A stretch of 64,000 nucleotides of DNA from a virus. A program made the position numbers and the translations under genes. The stretch lies in IMG/VR virus record IMGVR_UViG_3300010885_070871, positions 16,923 through 80,922 of that record; one strand, written 5' to 3'. Shown in pieces: positions 53,651-62,807 of the stretch (its first letter is position 1; the number at the start of each line of letters is the position of its first letter). Below the pieces are notes generated by a model. It ran no database searches and was not told the origin of the DNA. It saw only the letters and a list, made by a program, of their open reading frames with translations.

Positions 53651-56600
53651 ATGTCTAATACAAAAAATTCTTTTTCGTCTTTAATAGCTCAATTTCTGAG
53701 ATTACAAAAAAACTCATTAGAAATTATAAACAAATTAAATGACGTTACAACATCACCTAATGATTCAGTACAGATTGAATTTTTGAAGGATGACAATACC
53801 TCAGAAAATATACAGGTTCCTTCTTTTGGATTCCTAAAGTCTGAAATAAATCGTTTGGATCAAAACATTCAAGCTTTATCTGGATTAGAAGATAATAGTG
53901 CTAACATAAGAAAACCAGACGGAACTGTAGCAAAAATCTATCAAGCAACTGTTTTACAGGATCCTCAGTCACCTGATAGTTTACAAGTTCCTTCAACATT
54001 CAGAGCTAGAAACAATTGGTTTTTTGAATCTTTTCTTAATCCTTTACTTTATATTACAATTGATGTAGAGAATCAAATACCAGATAACTCTGAAAAAGTA
54101 ATAACTAAAAGAATTATAGCTAGCACTCAATCTGATGTACAAAAGCAATATTTTGATGCAAATGTTAAAGGAAGAAACGATTTAAGTGATTCTGATTTCA
54201 TAGCAACATTACAAAGCCAAGGCATACCTTATTTTGTAGATGAACAAACAGTTGATTTAGATCTAAGAACAATTAGATATACAGGATCATTTGGTGTATT
54301 AAGAATATTTGACGAGGAAACTCAAACAACACAGAACGGAGTAACAACAACTAATACAGTAAGAAAATATAAATTAAGTAATACAAGATATACTGACACC
54401 TTATCAAATACGACTAATTCTAGAACCCTTACCAAAGGTGATAAATTAATAACTCAAGGTGGTACTAAGTACGAAATTACTTCGATAGATATTGCAGATC
54501 AAACTGTAGTATTAAAAAGATTATTTGGATTTGAGGCTATACAGATAGGTGATAATTCATTAACTATCTACTCTAATGTTTTATCAAATAGATCAGTTGA
54601 TGTTAATGTTGGATTTGATGAGAGACAGGGAGTTTTTATAAAAAGTATAGATGGTGATTTTAACGTTGCTTCTAGCAGCTTTAGTCCTGGTATATGTTTT
54701 TGGAGCAATGAGTTACAGATAAACACTTCTGAAGGTGTACAAACTTTGGAGGTTTTTTATAATTCTCAAGTTTCTGATTTTGGAAAAACTTTTATTGCTG
54801 CTGCTAAAGAAAAAACAATTCCTGCAGTTTATGGACAAACACCTAATTCACCTGTTCTTTCTGCAGAAAATTTTAGAGTTGTACAAGTTAATACACAGAT
54901 AACAGATTCAAAAGAAAACAAAGATTTTAAAGATAAAATACAAACAAAGACATCTTTAAAAAATGAGATTTCTTCAATTGATAGAGCAATAGATCAAACT
55001 AGAAAGCAGCTTTCTGAATTAACTACTACTTCTACCGGAAATGCTCCTACTGCAGAATTCAAAAAATTAAATGATAAGGTTTCCACATTAACAAAGGATA
55101 AAACTAATAAAACAGATTTATTAGCTACCACGATAACTGATATAAACAATCTTACAACAACTACCCCTGAATTAGTAGAGGCTCCAAAATACAGAGTTAG
55201 AGGATTCTGGCCAATTCCTGAACCTTTAACAGATCCTAAGACTGGAGACCAGAACATAATACAATTCAATGTTAGATACAGATACCTTTCTTTGACTGGT
55301 AATTCTAATCCTACAACTCAGATAGATTTCGTAGATAATAACGGAGCAAGAAGAGCAGGACAATTTACTAACTGGACTCAATTTGTAACAGATTTAAGAA
55401 AAAAAGAATATGATCCAATTCAAGGTATTTATGTTTGGAAAGTAGAAGATGTAAGTGACGCTAACACAGTTAATATAAATCAATTAGATGTTGCCATTAC
55501 AAAAGGTGAAAAAGTCGAGATTCAAGTACAATCCATTTCTGAAGCAGGCTGGCCTACTAATCCACTAACATCAGATTGGTCAACTTCAGTTACTGTTGAA
55601 TTTCCTGCAGATTTAGCGGTATTAATAGATAATTCACCATACATAAACCAAAATCTTAGTGATGATACTATTGTAAAAATACAAAGTGATCTTCAGGCAA
55701 AAGGTTTAGATCAACATCTTTCAACCTCTTTTACTTCTGGAGACAAATATTATGCTCACGTAGCTTCTTCAATATCGTCTGGATTTTTCGATGTCTCAGG
55801 AAGAGCACTAGATCTTTTTCAGAAATTGACACAAATAGATAACGAATTACAATCACTTAGAGCTCTAGTTGCTAAAGCAAAAGGTACTCTTGGAATTTAT
55901 ATAAGAAACGGAAACACAAGTAATAAAATTAACAACGGTAGTACTGTTAATCTTTTTGCTGGATATTATGATCAGCTTATTGATCTTTCTAATCCTAGTA
56001 ATAAAGGAAAAATCGCTACTGTTATATACTATCTGGAGTTCAGAAACGAAGCAGCTACACCTCTTGAACTTTCTTCTTTAATCCCAGGAGGTCAAGGTGT
56101 AAAAGCACCTAACACAATTGCTGGACAAAACGATTATAACAATAATAGAAAATACGGGGAAACTCCGATACAGTTATCAGGAATTAATGCTTCCCAAGTT
56201 AACGTAACTACCCCTGGATATTTTATACAAACACCAGGATATCAAAGTGGTAATGCTTATTCTCAATTTGTGTATTCAAGGTATAAAAGTGTAGGTTTAG
56301 ATGAGAATCTTTATTTTACACCAGATACTTTACTTACATGGAACATTTCAAATGGAACAACAAACCAACCTATAAATAATAGAGGTATATTAATGCCATT
56401 TGAACCTAATACAACAACAGTTACTGGAGCAGGAGCTAATACTAGTATATGGGGAGGAACATACACTGGAGTTACTCCTAATGGAAATGGAAATCTAAAT
56501 GAATTCTGTATACACGTATCTCATCCATCAATAAATAATGGAGCTGCAAGTACTTTTGCTGCTTTAGAAAGACCTACAGTAGGATCTACGCCTCCAATGT

Positions 56601-57145
56601 TTTATCCAGCATTTAGACACGCTTTAGGATTTGAAGTTGATACAAATCTAAATTCATCTCCTGTTGGGGGAAATCAAACATTGTACACACAACAATTAGA
56701 ATTTTTCCCTTCAGCTCAGACTACATTCACTAGTAATGATTTTGACTATCCTAATAAACTAGGATTCATAGAATCTGATGAGTACTTATGTGGAAAATAT
56801 TCTTGTGGATCTTATTTATTTATAGCACCAACAGATCACTCTGCTATACAAATAGAAGGATCAACTCAATTAGCAAAGAAAACATTACAATTTGGACAGG
56901 AAAATGCAATAACAGTTCCTATAATATTTCAAATGAGAGCTCAGGATAAATTAGGATTTATAGGTGGCTGGAGAACAGCAGGTAATCTTAAGAATATAAC
57001 TTATACTAAAAAGATTGGTATAGATGTTCAGGTTAAAAATGAAGAATTATTTTCTTTTGATGTACTTGTTTCAGGAAGCTATACTAAAACTTCTCTTGTT
57101 TCTCCTGCATATTCACAGAATGTAATAACTAGTAGCAGCAATTAA
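53651..57145 (+). CDS. Large baseplate or fibre structural protein
   Basis: The 1164-residue protein begins with a helical segment (SSLIAQFLRLQKNSLEIINK) and FGFLKSEINRLDQNIQALSG, then a long beta-rich body. A coiled-coil portion is at about 420-495 (DRAIDQTRKQLSELTTTSTG, KLNDKVSTLTKDKTNKTDL). A fibronectin-like segment (KYRVRGFWPIPEPLTDPKTG, VEIQVQSISEAGWPTN) follows, as does a Gly/Asn/Thr-rich region (PNTTTVTGAGANTSIWGG). This suggests a multi-domain outer wedge component. Position within the structural block is the main evidence. It could correspond to gp8- or gp10-type proteins, but I cannot assign it. Confidence 0.6.
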   Translation: MSNTKNSFSSLIAQFLRLQKNSLEIINKLNDVTTSPNDSVQIEFLKDDNTSENIQVPSFGFLKSEINRLDQNIQALSGLEDNSANIRKPDGTVAKIYQATVLQDPQSPDSLQVPSTFRARNNWFFESFLNPLLYITIDVENQIPDNSEKVITKRIIASTQSDVQKQYFDANVKGRNDLSDSDFIATLQSQGIPYFVDEQTVDLDLRTIRYTGSFGVLRIFDEETQTTQNGVTTTNTVRKYKLSNTRYTDTLSNTTNSRTLTKGDKLITQGGTKYEITSIDIADQTVVLKRLFGFEAIQIGDNSLTIYSNVLSNRSVDVNVGFDERQGVFIKSIDGDFNVASSSFSPGICFWSNELQINTSEGVQTLEVFYNSQVSDFGKTFIAAAKEKTIPAVYGQTPNSPVLSAENFRVVQVNTQITDSKENKDFKDKIQTKTSLKNEISSIDRAIDQTRKQLSELTTTSTGNAPTAEFKKLNDKVSTLTKDKTNKTDLLATTITDINNLTTTTPELVEAPKYRVRGFWPIPEPLTDPKTGDQNIIQFNVRYRYLSLTGNSNPTTQIDFVDNNGARRAGQFTNWTQFVTDLRKKEYDPIQGIYVWKVEDVSDANTVNINQLDVAITKGEKVEIQVQSISEAGWPTNPLTSDWSTSVTVEFPADLAVLIDNSPYINQNLSDDTIVKIQSDLQAKGLDQHLSTSFTSGDKYYAHVASSISSGFFDVSGRALDLFQKLTQIDNELQSLRALVAKAKGTLGIYIRNGNTSNKINNGSTVNLFAGYYDQLIDLSNPSNKGKIATVIYYLEFRNEAATPLELSSLIPGGQGVKAPNTIAGQNDYNNNRKYGETPIQLSGINASQVNVTTPGYFIQTPGYQSGNAYSQFVYSRYKSVGLDENLYFTPDTLLTWNISNGTTNQPINNRGILMPFEPNTTTVTGAGANTSIWGGTYTGVTPNGNGNLNEFCIHVSHPSINNGAASTFAALERPTVGSTPPMFYPAFRHALGFEVDTNLNSSPVGGNQTLYTQQLEFFPSAQTTFTSNDFDYPNKLGFIESDEYLCGKYSCGSYLFIAPTDHSAIQIEGSTQLAKKTLQFGQENAITVPIIFQMRAQDKLGFIGGWRTAGNLKNITYTKKIGIDVQVKNEELFSFDVLVSGSYTKTSLVSPAYSQNVITSSSN

Positions 57146-57155
57146 TAATTGAAAA

Positions 57156-60100
57156 TTGGCAAGAAAGATAATAAAACAAAACTCCTCATTCGGAGTATTA
57201 AGAGCTAATCCTAGAATCTCTGGTAATGTAAAAATAACCACAGATTCAAATGGAGATATTTGGTTAAACTCTATAGACTCTAACCAGGAAATGTCTAACC
57301 AAGCATATAAAGGATTTAGGGTATCCCCTGAATCTTCTTATGATAGGGATATTTATACTTTTTTTAAAAAGGGACAAACCCCATCTCAATTTGTTTTTGG
57401 GTTAGTTGGTGAAAGCGATCCTGTACAGAATCAAACGAACGATCTTGCAAGTACCTATAATTTCTTTTATTCTTCAGGTGTAACTCCTTTAATTTCTGAT
57501 AAGTACCCGGAGGATTTTTCTTATCTTGCTCCTTTTTGGTTAAGTGATGATATACCTGATTATTTTGTTATATTTAAAGTTAATGATCCAATAGATTACC
57601 CATATCAGATTCCTGTTACTTCAACGGAGATTGGAAAAACTTACAAGGTATTAGAGGATCCAAATGTAGATAAAAATGCACCAGGATATTTACCTTTTAC
57701 TGTAGATTACGGAACTTCTGAAACATTTACTGATGGTGATATATTCGTTGCTATAACTGTAAATTTTAATATAATACAAGGAAAAGGATCTATCATATTA
57801 TTAGATCCACTATATCATTTAAACGATGTAGAAGATACAGCATCACATTTCTATAATAAGATTTTACCTAAGTCTACTGTTGTTACAACTTTTGATTTAA
57901 CTGAAAATTCTAAAATAGGAAAATATTTAAGAAAAATTAAAACAACACCAGGATATAGCGATAGTCTTGTGGATGTAAGATTTGAAGAAAATCAAATTAC
58001 AACATTTAATGGCGTAAATTATTCAGTTGGTATTTTTGATAAAAAAGGTGATTTTTTATTTGATTATTTTACTACACCTCAAACACAGATAGGATTTGAG
58101 GATTTCATAACAGACGGGTTTAGAAGAAATGCAGTACTAAGCTATAAACTTCTTAATCTCGAATTTCTTTTTAACGATGGAGATTCTGAAGACTACACAA
58201 TAAATAGATATTTTGGTCTTTATGTCAATGCACCAGAACTTGCTTCTTTTAAAATAGACGGAAACACTCTATTCAAGGATCAAGGAAATTCTGGAAATAC
58301 TCCAGTACCTTTAAAAAACGAATATGGGTATTATTATCAAGAAACATCTTATTATCAATATAATGATAAAGGTGTTAGATTATTTATAGATCCTGATTAC
58401 ACTTCTGGGGTTTTACCAAATTCCAACGATACAAACATATCAGAACAAACTAAATTATTTTGGATAAGAGATAAATTTAATAGATTTTATTCATTAAAAA
58501 GAGATGAGAATTATTCTCTTGTTTCTCCTACTCCAACCGAATCAACTTATGGATTATCTGGTACTGAAAATGAGCTGGTAGTACAAAACATAACACTAGA
58601 TCTTTCAGTTTTAAGTGGAGCTGATAAAGAAACTAAAAAACAATATCCTGGTTTTTATACAGGAGAAAAAGGAAGAGCATATTCAGTTATAAGAATAGCA
58701 GGACAGTTAACTAATACAAATCAAGATGCTTTTGTTTTTTATCATCCATTAGGATCTCTAGGATTACCCGGAGGAAAATACGATTTAATAAAAACATCAG
58801 ATTTAAGCTCTTTAATAGATGAATGGGGTCCAGGAAGTTTTTATTCACAGGATAACACATATTATATTCATCCTTTTGGTACAAATGAAGAAATAGCTAA
58901 AGCTTTAACTGGAATGTTTAATAGTTTTAATTATAACTCTTTCGAAGCTTTTCAATCAGGAGACGAGGTTGTTATAAGAACTAGAGCCACTGGTAAAAAA
59001 GAAAATACAAAATATTATCTAGATTTTTTCCAAGATTTTTCGATACAACAAAGAATGCCGTATTCAAGAAAAGATACTGTATTTATAAACGAAAAAGATA
59101 CTGCTTATATAAATAAAAGACAATCTTTTGTTGGAGGATCTGATAATACATTTAATAGAGTAAAAGTAAAAATTGAGGATCTTAATAAAATAGAAGTAGG
59201 TAAAACATTTTTAGAAACAGTAAAAATAACATCCACTGACACTTACACAAATCTTCCTGAATATACAAATAGAGGTGCTTCGATAGTTACTGGTAAATTT
59301 AGATTTGTTGATCAATATGCTAGAGAAGAAAATGGAGAGATAGTAGGACTAAAAGATTTTGAAACACACGGAACAATAGAAGTTGAAACTAAAACAGAAA
59401 GAATTGCATTAGGATCAATTAGTAAAATATCTGCATTTGAAACTTATGAAGTACCTTTGGGAGTTTTCTCTTTCTATGGATTAAGAGAACTAGATACAGA
59501 TTTCTGGTTTAGTAATTATGGATATACTCCAACAGAAGAGTATTATAAATATCTAGATGTTCAACCTTCAGGAATAACTAAAATAGTTCCTGGAAAGTCT
59601 TATTATGTTTCTTCTGGAACAGAAATTCTTTATAATGGATTTAATGTAACAGGTCCTGACTTTTTCGAAGGTGTAGTTGGACAGGAATCTTATAACTTAG
59701 TTATAGGCTCAGATGTTTCTGAATCGAATGTTTATCCTACAATTTCATCCAGAGGCAATATAACATCACTGATAACAACTACAAATTTTGATAATGCTTT
59801 TTATCCAGACTTAGATTCTTTTCCAGGATTTTATGGAATACAAGCTCTTAAATTTATAGACAGTCAAAGTGCTAGTATAACTAAATTTTCTCAATTAAAT
59901 TTTGGTAAATTAGATTCTGAATATGATTATACTTTTGATAATTATAACCCTGATTTTGCAATAAAGAGTAGAGTAGTTCCTTACATAACTAAATGGACAT
60001 ATAGAGGTGGAATCGATATAAGAGGAAATGATTACAGATTAAATTCTAATATAGCTTTTAGTCCTCTGAACTTTTCCCCTAGCTTCTTTAGAAGAACACA

Positions 60101-62765
60101 GGATCCTCAATATTTCACACATGAGTGGTATAATCTTCAGAGGCCTCCTTATTCTTTACCTGAAGAGAATCTTCATAAAGATAAGAGTTATTTATCAAGT
60201 GAAATAAACGAAACATTATTATCTGATGCAAATCCTGCATTAAGAGATTATTTTTTAGATTATTTTTCTATAGAGGGAGAAGATTTAACAACATATTATC
60301 CAGGAAATCAGGATACACCAAACATAAACTTAACTGAAAGATATACTCTTTTTGATTTTAATACAGGTAATAAATTTTCAGAAACTCTATTTAAAGGAGC
60401 TAAAATAAGAATAAAAAGAAGTTTTACAGATTACGGACAAAATGAAACTGTAAGATATTTACAAGACGATAGATTTTATGATGGATATAAATTTTCTTGT
60501 GTTATTGTTCCTATTAGAAATATAGAAAATAAAATACAACCTCCTGTTAAAATTAAAGTATTAGAAAATAGAACTTTTAAAAATATAACATTTTTGATTG
60601 AAGTTTTAATAGAGGACTCTAGAGTTTATAATTTTGAAGAAATAAGTCCAGATAAACAATATCTAGATCTAGATTATTTTCTTCTTTACTCTCTAAAAGA
60701 TAAACTCTCTACTCTATATGCTTCTACTACTGTAAGCCCTTGGTTATTTACAGGACAAATAGAAATACCTAAAGTTGGAGATATAAAATTATCATCAGCT
60801 CTTAATATAACATCTACCCCAACATCTTCTGGATTATTTTCGTCAGTTAATGGATTTACATCAGGTGATGAGGGTGAAATTTATATTATACCAAATCCTG
60901 AATATGAAACGGATCTTAGAGATGAAATAAACTTTACTTATCTTCCTTCAACCGTTCCTGGTCCAACGAGTTCAACAGGTCCTGGATCATTCTATGGTAT
61001 AGTTGGATCTACTGGAACTGGATTTGGATATTCTATTCCTTTTCCTACCGGAGTTAAACAGGACACTATAAATTTCACTAATACATCTGCAAATTATACA
61101 TTTGATTTTACTGATATTTCTTTACCTGGTCCTTTAACTATACCAACTATTGCAGGATTTTCAATTGTTTCTAATGTACCTATTTACCAAAGAGATGGAG
61201 GAGTTAATTATTGGAGAAATCTATTAGAAAAAATATCTTTTGCTAATATATCTTTATGGATTAATACAGGATATCCATACATTGAGTATAAATCATTTAT
61301 TTGGGACGAGACAACTTCTACCACAAAAATACTCGATGATCAATTTGTTTTAGAATTTATAAAGCCTTCTGTTTTAGATCAGAATTCTATAATAATAACA
61401 CAAGAGATCTCAAATAAACCACCAGAATTAGATGTATTTAATATCGGTTACACTTCAGCTACAGTAAATGGAAATAGTGAACTTTATAGATATGGCGGAG
61501 AATATGTTCCTATCTTTAGGGAGATTCTAAAATTTGAAGATGTTAAATATGATATACCTAAATGGATAATTCCGAGCTTTTTTAATTTTGAAGTTAAAGT
61601 TGTAGATAAATTAGATGGATATGAAAATCACGATTTAGGATCTCTTTACTGTTATTCTATTAACGGGATTCCTCAAAATAAAATATCTTTAATAAAAGGT
61701 GTAACTTACACATTTGATCTTAGCGATCCAAGTAATTTAGGATATCAATTATATTTTTCTCAATCTGAAATTGGTAATTTAATATCTACAGATTCTCTTA
61801 CTCAGGGATATACTTTATTTGGTACTCCTGGAACAACTGGATCATATATTCAATATCAAGTTCCTTATGATTGTCCTGATAATATTTATTATGTTTCTCA
61901 AGGAGGAAGATACATGGGACAAAATATTAAAGTTTTAGATCCTATAGAATATTCATATTGCTCTTTTGGACCGGATAAGGACGACTTCGGTAAAGTTAAA
62001 AATGTAAACTATTATAAATACGCAAATCAATGGATATTTAGAATAGGAAAAAATTCTCCTTTTAATCCAGTTTATAATTTAATAGGAGAAACACCAGTAG
62101 ATAAAAGAGATCTTTCTCTTTTTGAAAGTTCTTGGGATCCTGGATTTTATAGAGAATATGATAGTCCGACTAACTATGTTAGTCTCCCAGGAACTAGGAG
62201 TATGAAAGAACAAAAATCTTTCTTCGGAAGTAAAGTAATGCAAACACCAGATTCAGTAAACGTTCAGAAACAATTAGTTTATCCAAGTTCATTAGAAAAT
62301 GTTTTAGATCTAAATTATGAAAATTATCCTAATTACGAAATACTTTGGGAAAACACACAAACTGAATTAAGAGGTGTTTTATTGATTGACAGAATGCTTA
62401 TAAGATATTTCTTAGATGATGGAGCAAAAAATACATTTGATGAATTTATAGTTCCTGAATTTGGATTTGGTACTCTTACTGATATTAATGATGATTTCAA
62501 TGAATACATGAAAGTAAATGTTATTCCTGCTTTTCAGTCAAAAGATAATGGAGGATTTTTAAAGAAAATACCTCTACAACAAACAACAGTTTTTTCTCCT
62601 GTTATCGGAGACTTTGCTGACTATCAGAAAATAATTAACGGATATTTTTCCTCACAAGAGATAAGATATACAAAGGTTAATGAGTTAAGATATGAGTTCA
62701 GAATACCAAAAGATCCTTCATTTAATTACTCCTTAGCATTTTCAATAAGAATAGGAAAAATTTAA
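57156..62765 (+). CDS. Giant structural protein, TTG start
   Basis: The 1869-residue protein starts with TTG at 57156; the reading MARKIIKQNSSFGVLRANPR parallels other proteins in this block that begin M-A-K/R, and the gap after the previous stop is only 10 bases. The body is beta-rich with abundant Tyr, Pro, Asp and Gly (for example KGFRVSPESSYDRDIYTFFK, YLAPFWLSDDIPDYFVIFKV, FDNYNPDFAIKSRVVPYITK). There are no catalytic motifs, coiled coils or membrane segments that I can identify. It is likely an outer baseplate or fibre-anchoring component. Its size matches the trend of enlarged structural proteins here. Confidence 0.6.
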   Translation: MARKIIKQNSSFGVLRANPRISGNVKITTDSNGDIWLNSIDSNQEMSNQAYKGFRVSPESSYDRDIYTFFKKGQTPSQFVFGLVGESDPVQNQTNDLASTYNFFYSSGVTPLISDKYPEDFSYLAPFWLSDDIPDYFVIFKVNDPIDYPYQIPVTSTEIGKTYKVLEDPNVDKNAPGYLPFTVDYGTSETFTDGDIFVAITVNFNIIQGKGSIILLDPLYHLNDVEDTASHFYNKILPKSTVVTTFDLTENSKIGKYLRKIKTTPGYSDSLVDVRFEENQITTFNGVNYSVGIFDKKGDFLFDYFTTPQTQIGFEDFITDGFRRNAVLSYKLLNLEFLFNDGDSEDYTINRYFGLYVNAPELASFKIDGNTLFKDQGNSGNTPVPLKNEYGYYYQETSYYQYNDKGVRLFIDPDYTSGVLPNSNDTNISEQTKLFWIRDKFNRFYSLKRDENYSLVSPTPTESTYGLSGTENELVVQNITLDLSVLSGADKETKKQYPGFYTGEKGRAYSVIRIAGQLTNTNQDAFVFYHPLGSLGLPGGKYDLIKTSDLSSLIDEWGPGSFYSQDNTYYIHPFGTNEEIAKALTGMFNSFNYNSFEAFQSGDEVVIRTRATGKKENTKYYLDFFQDFSIQQRMPYSRKDTVFINEKDTAYINKRQSFVGGSDNTFNRVKVKIEDLNKIEVGKTFLETVKITSTDTYTNLPEYTNRGASIVTGKFRFVDQYAREENGEIVGLKDFETHGTIEVETKTERIALGSISKISAFETYEVPLGVFSFYGLRELDTDFWFSNYGYTPTEEYYKYLDVQPSGITKIVPGKSYYVSSGTEILYNGFNVTGPDFFEGVVGQESYNLVIGSDVSESNVYPTISSRGNITSLITTTNFDNAFYPDLDSFPGFYGIQALKFIDSQSASITKFSQLNFGKLDSEYDYTFDNYNPDFAIKSRVVPYITKWTYRGGIDIRGNDYRLNSNIAFSPLNFSPSFFRRTQDPQYFTHEWYNLQRPPYSLPEENLHKDKSYLSSEINETLLSDANPALRDYFLDYFSIEGEDLTTYYPGNQDTPNINLTERYTLFDFNTGNKFSETLFKGAKIRIKRSFTDYGQNETVRYLQDDRFYDGYKFSCVIVPIRNIENKIQPPVKIKVLENRTFKNITFLIEVLIEDSRVYNFEEISPDKQYLDLDYFLLYSLKDKLSTLYASTTVSPWLFTGQIEIPKVGDIKLSSALNITSTPTSSGLFSSVNGFTSGDEGEIYIIPNPEYETDLRDEINFTYLPSTVPGPTSSTGPGSFYGIVGSTGTGFGYSIPFPTGVKQDTINFTNTSANYTFDFTDISLPGPLTIPTIAGFSIVSNVPIYQRDGGVNYWRNLLEKISFANISLWINTGYPYIEYKSFIWDETTSTTKILDDQFVLEFIKPSVLDQNSIIITQEISNKPPELDVFNIGYTSATVNGNSELYRYGGEYVPIFREILKFEDVKYDIPKWIIPSFFNFEVKVVDKLDGYENHDLGSLYCYSINGIPQNKISLIKGVTYTFDLSDPSNLGYQLYFSQSEIGNLISTDSLTQGYTLFGTPGTTGSYIQYQVPYDCPDNIYYVSQGGRYMGQNIKVLDPIEYSYCSFGPDKDDFGKVKNVNYYKYANQWIFRIGKNSPFNPVYNLIGETPVDKRDLSLFESSWDPGFYREYDSPTNYVSLPGTRSMKEQKSFFGSKVMQTPDSVNVQKQLVYPSSLENVLDLNYENYPNYEILWENTQTELRGVLLIDRMLIRYFLDDGAKNTFDEFIVPEFGFGTLTDINDDFNEYMKVNVIPAFQSKDNGGFLKKIPLQQTTVFSPVIGDFADYQKIINGYFSSQEIRYTKVNELRYEFRIPKDPSFNYSLAFSIRIGKI

Positions 62766-62780
62766 AGAGGTGAGAATTTT

Positions 62781-62790
62781 TGATATATAA
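62781..62790 (+). promoter_or_regulatory. TGATATATAA promoter candidate before the collagen-like fibre gene
   Basis: TGATATATAA ends 17 bases before the ATG at 62808, in a 42-base gap. A second AT-rich element (TATAAATATAG, 62797-62807) directly abuts the start codon; it contains TATAAATA, the T4 late-promoter sequence. Either could be the functional element. Confidence 0.4.
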
Positions 62791-62807
62791 TACAACTATA
62801 AATATAG

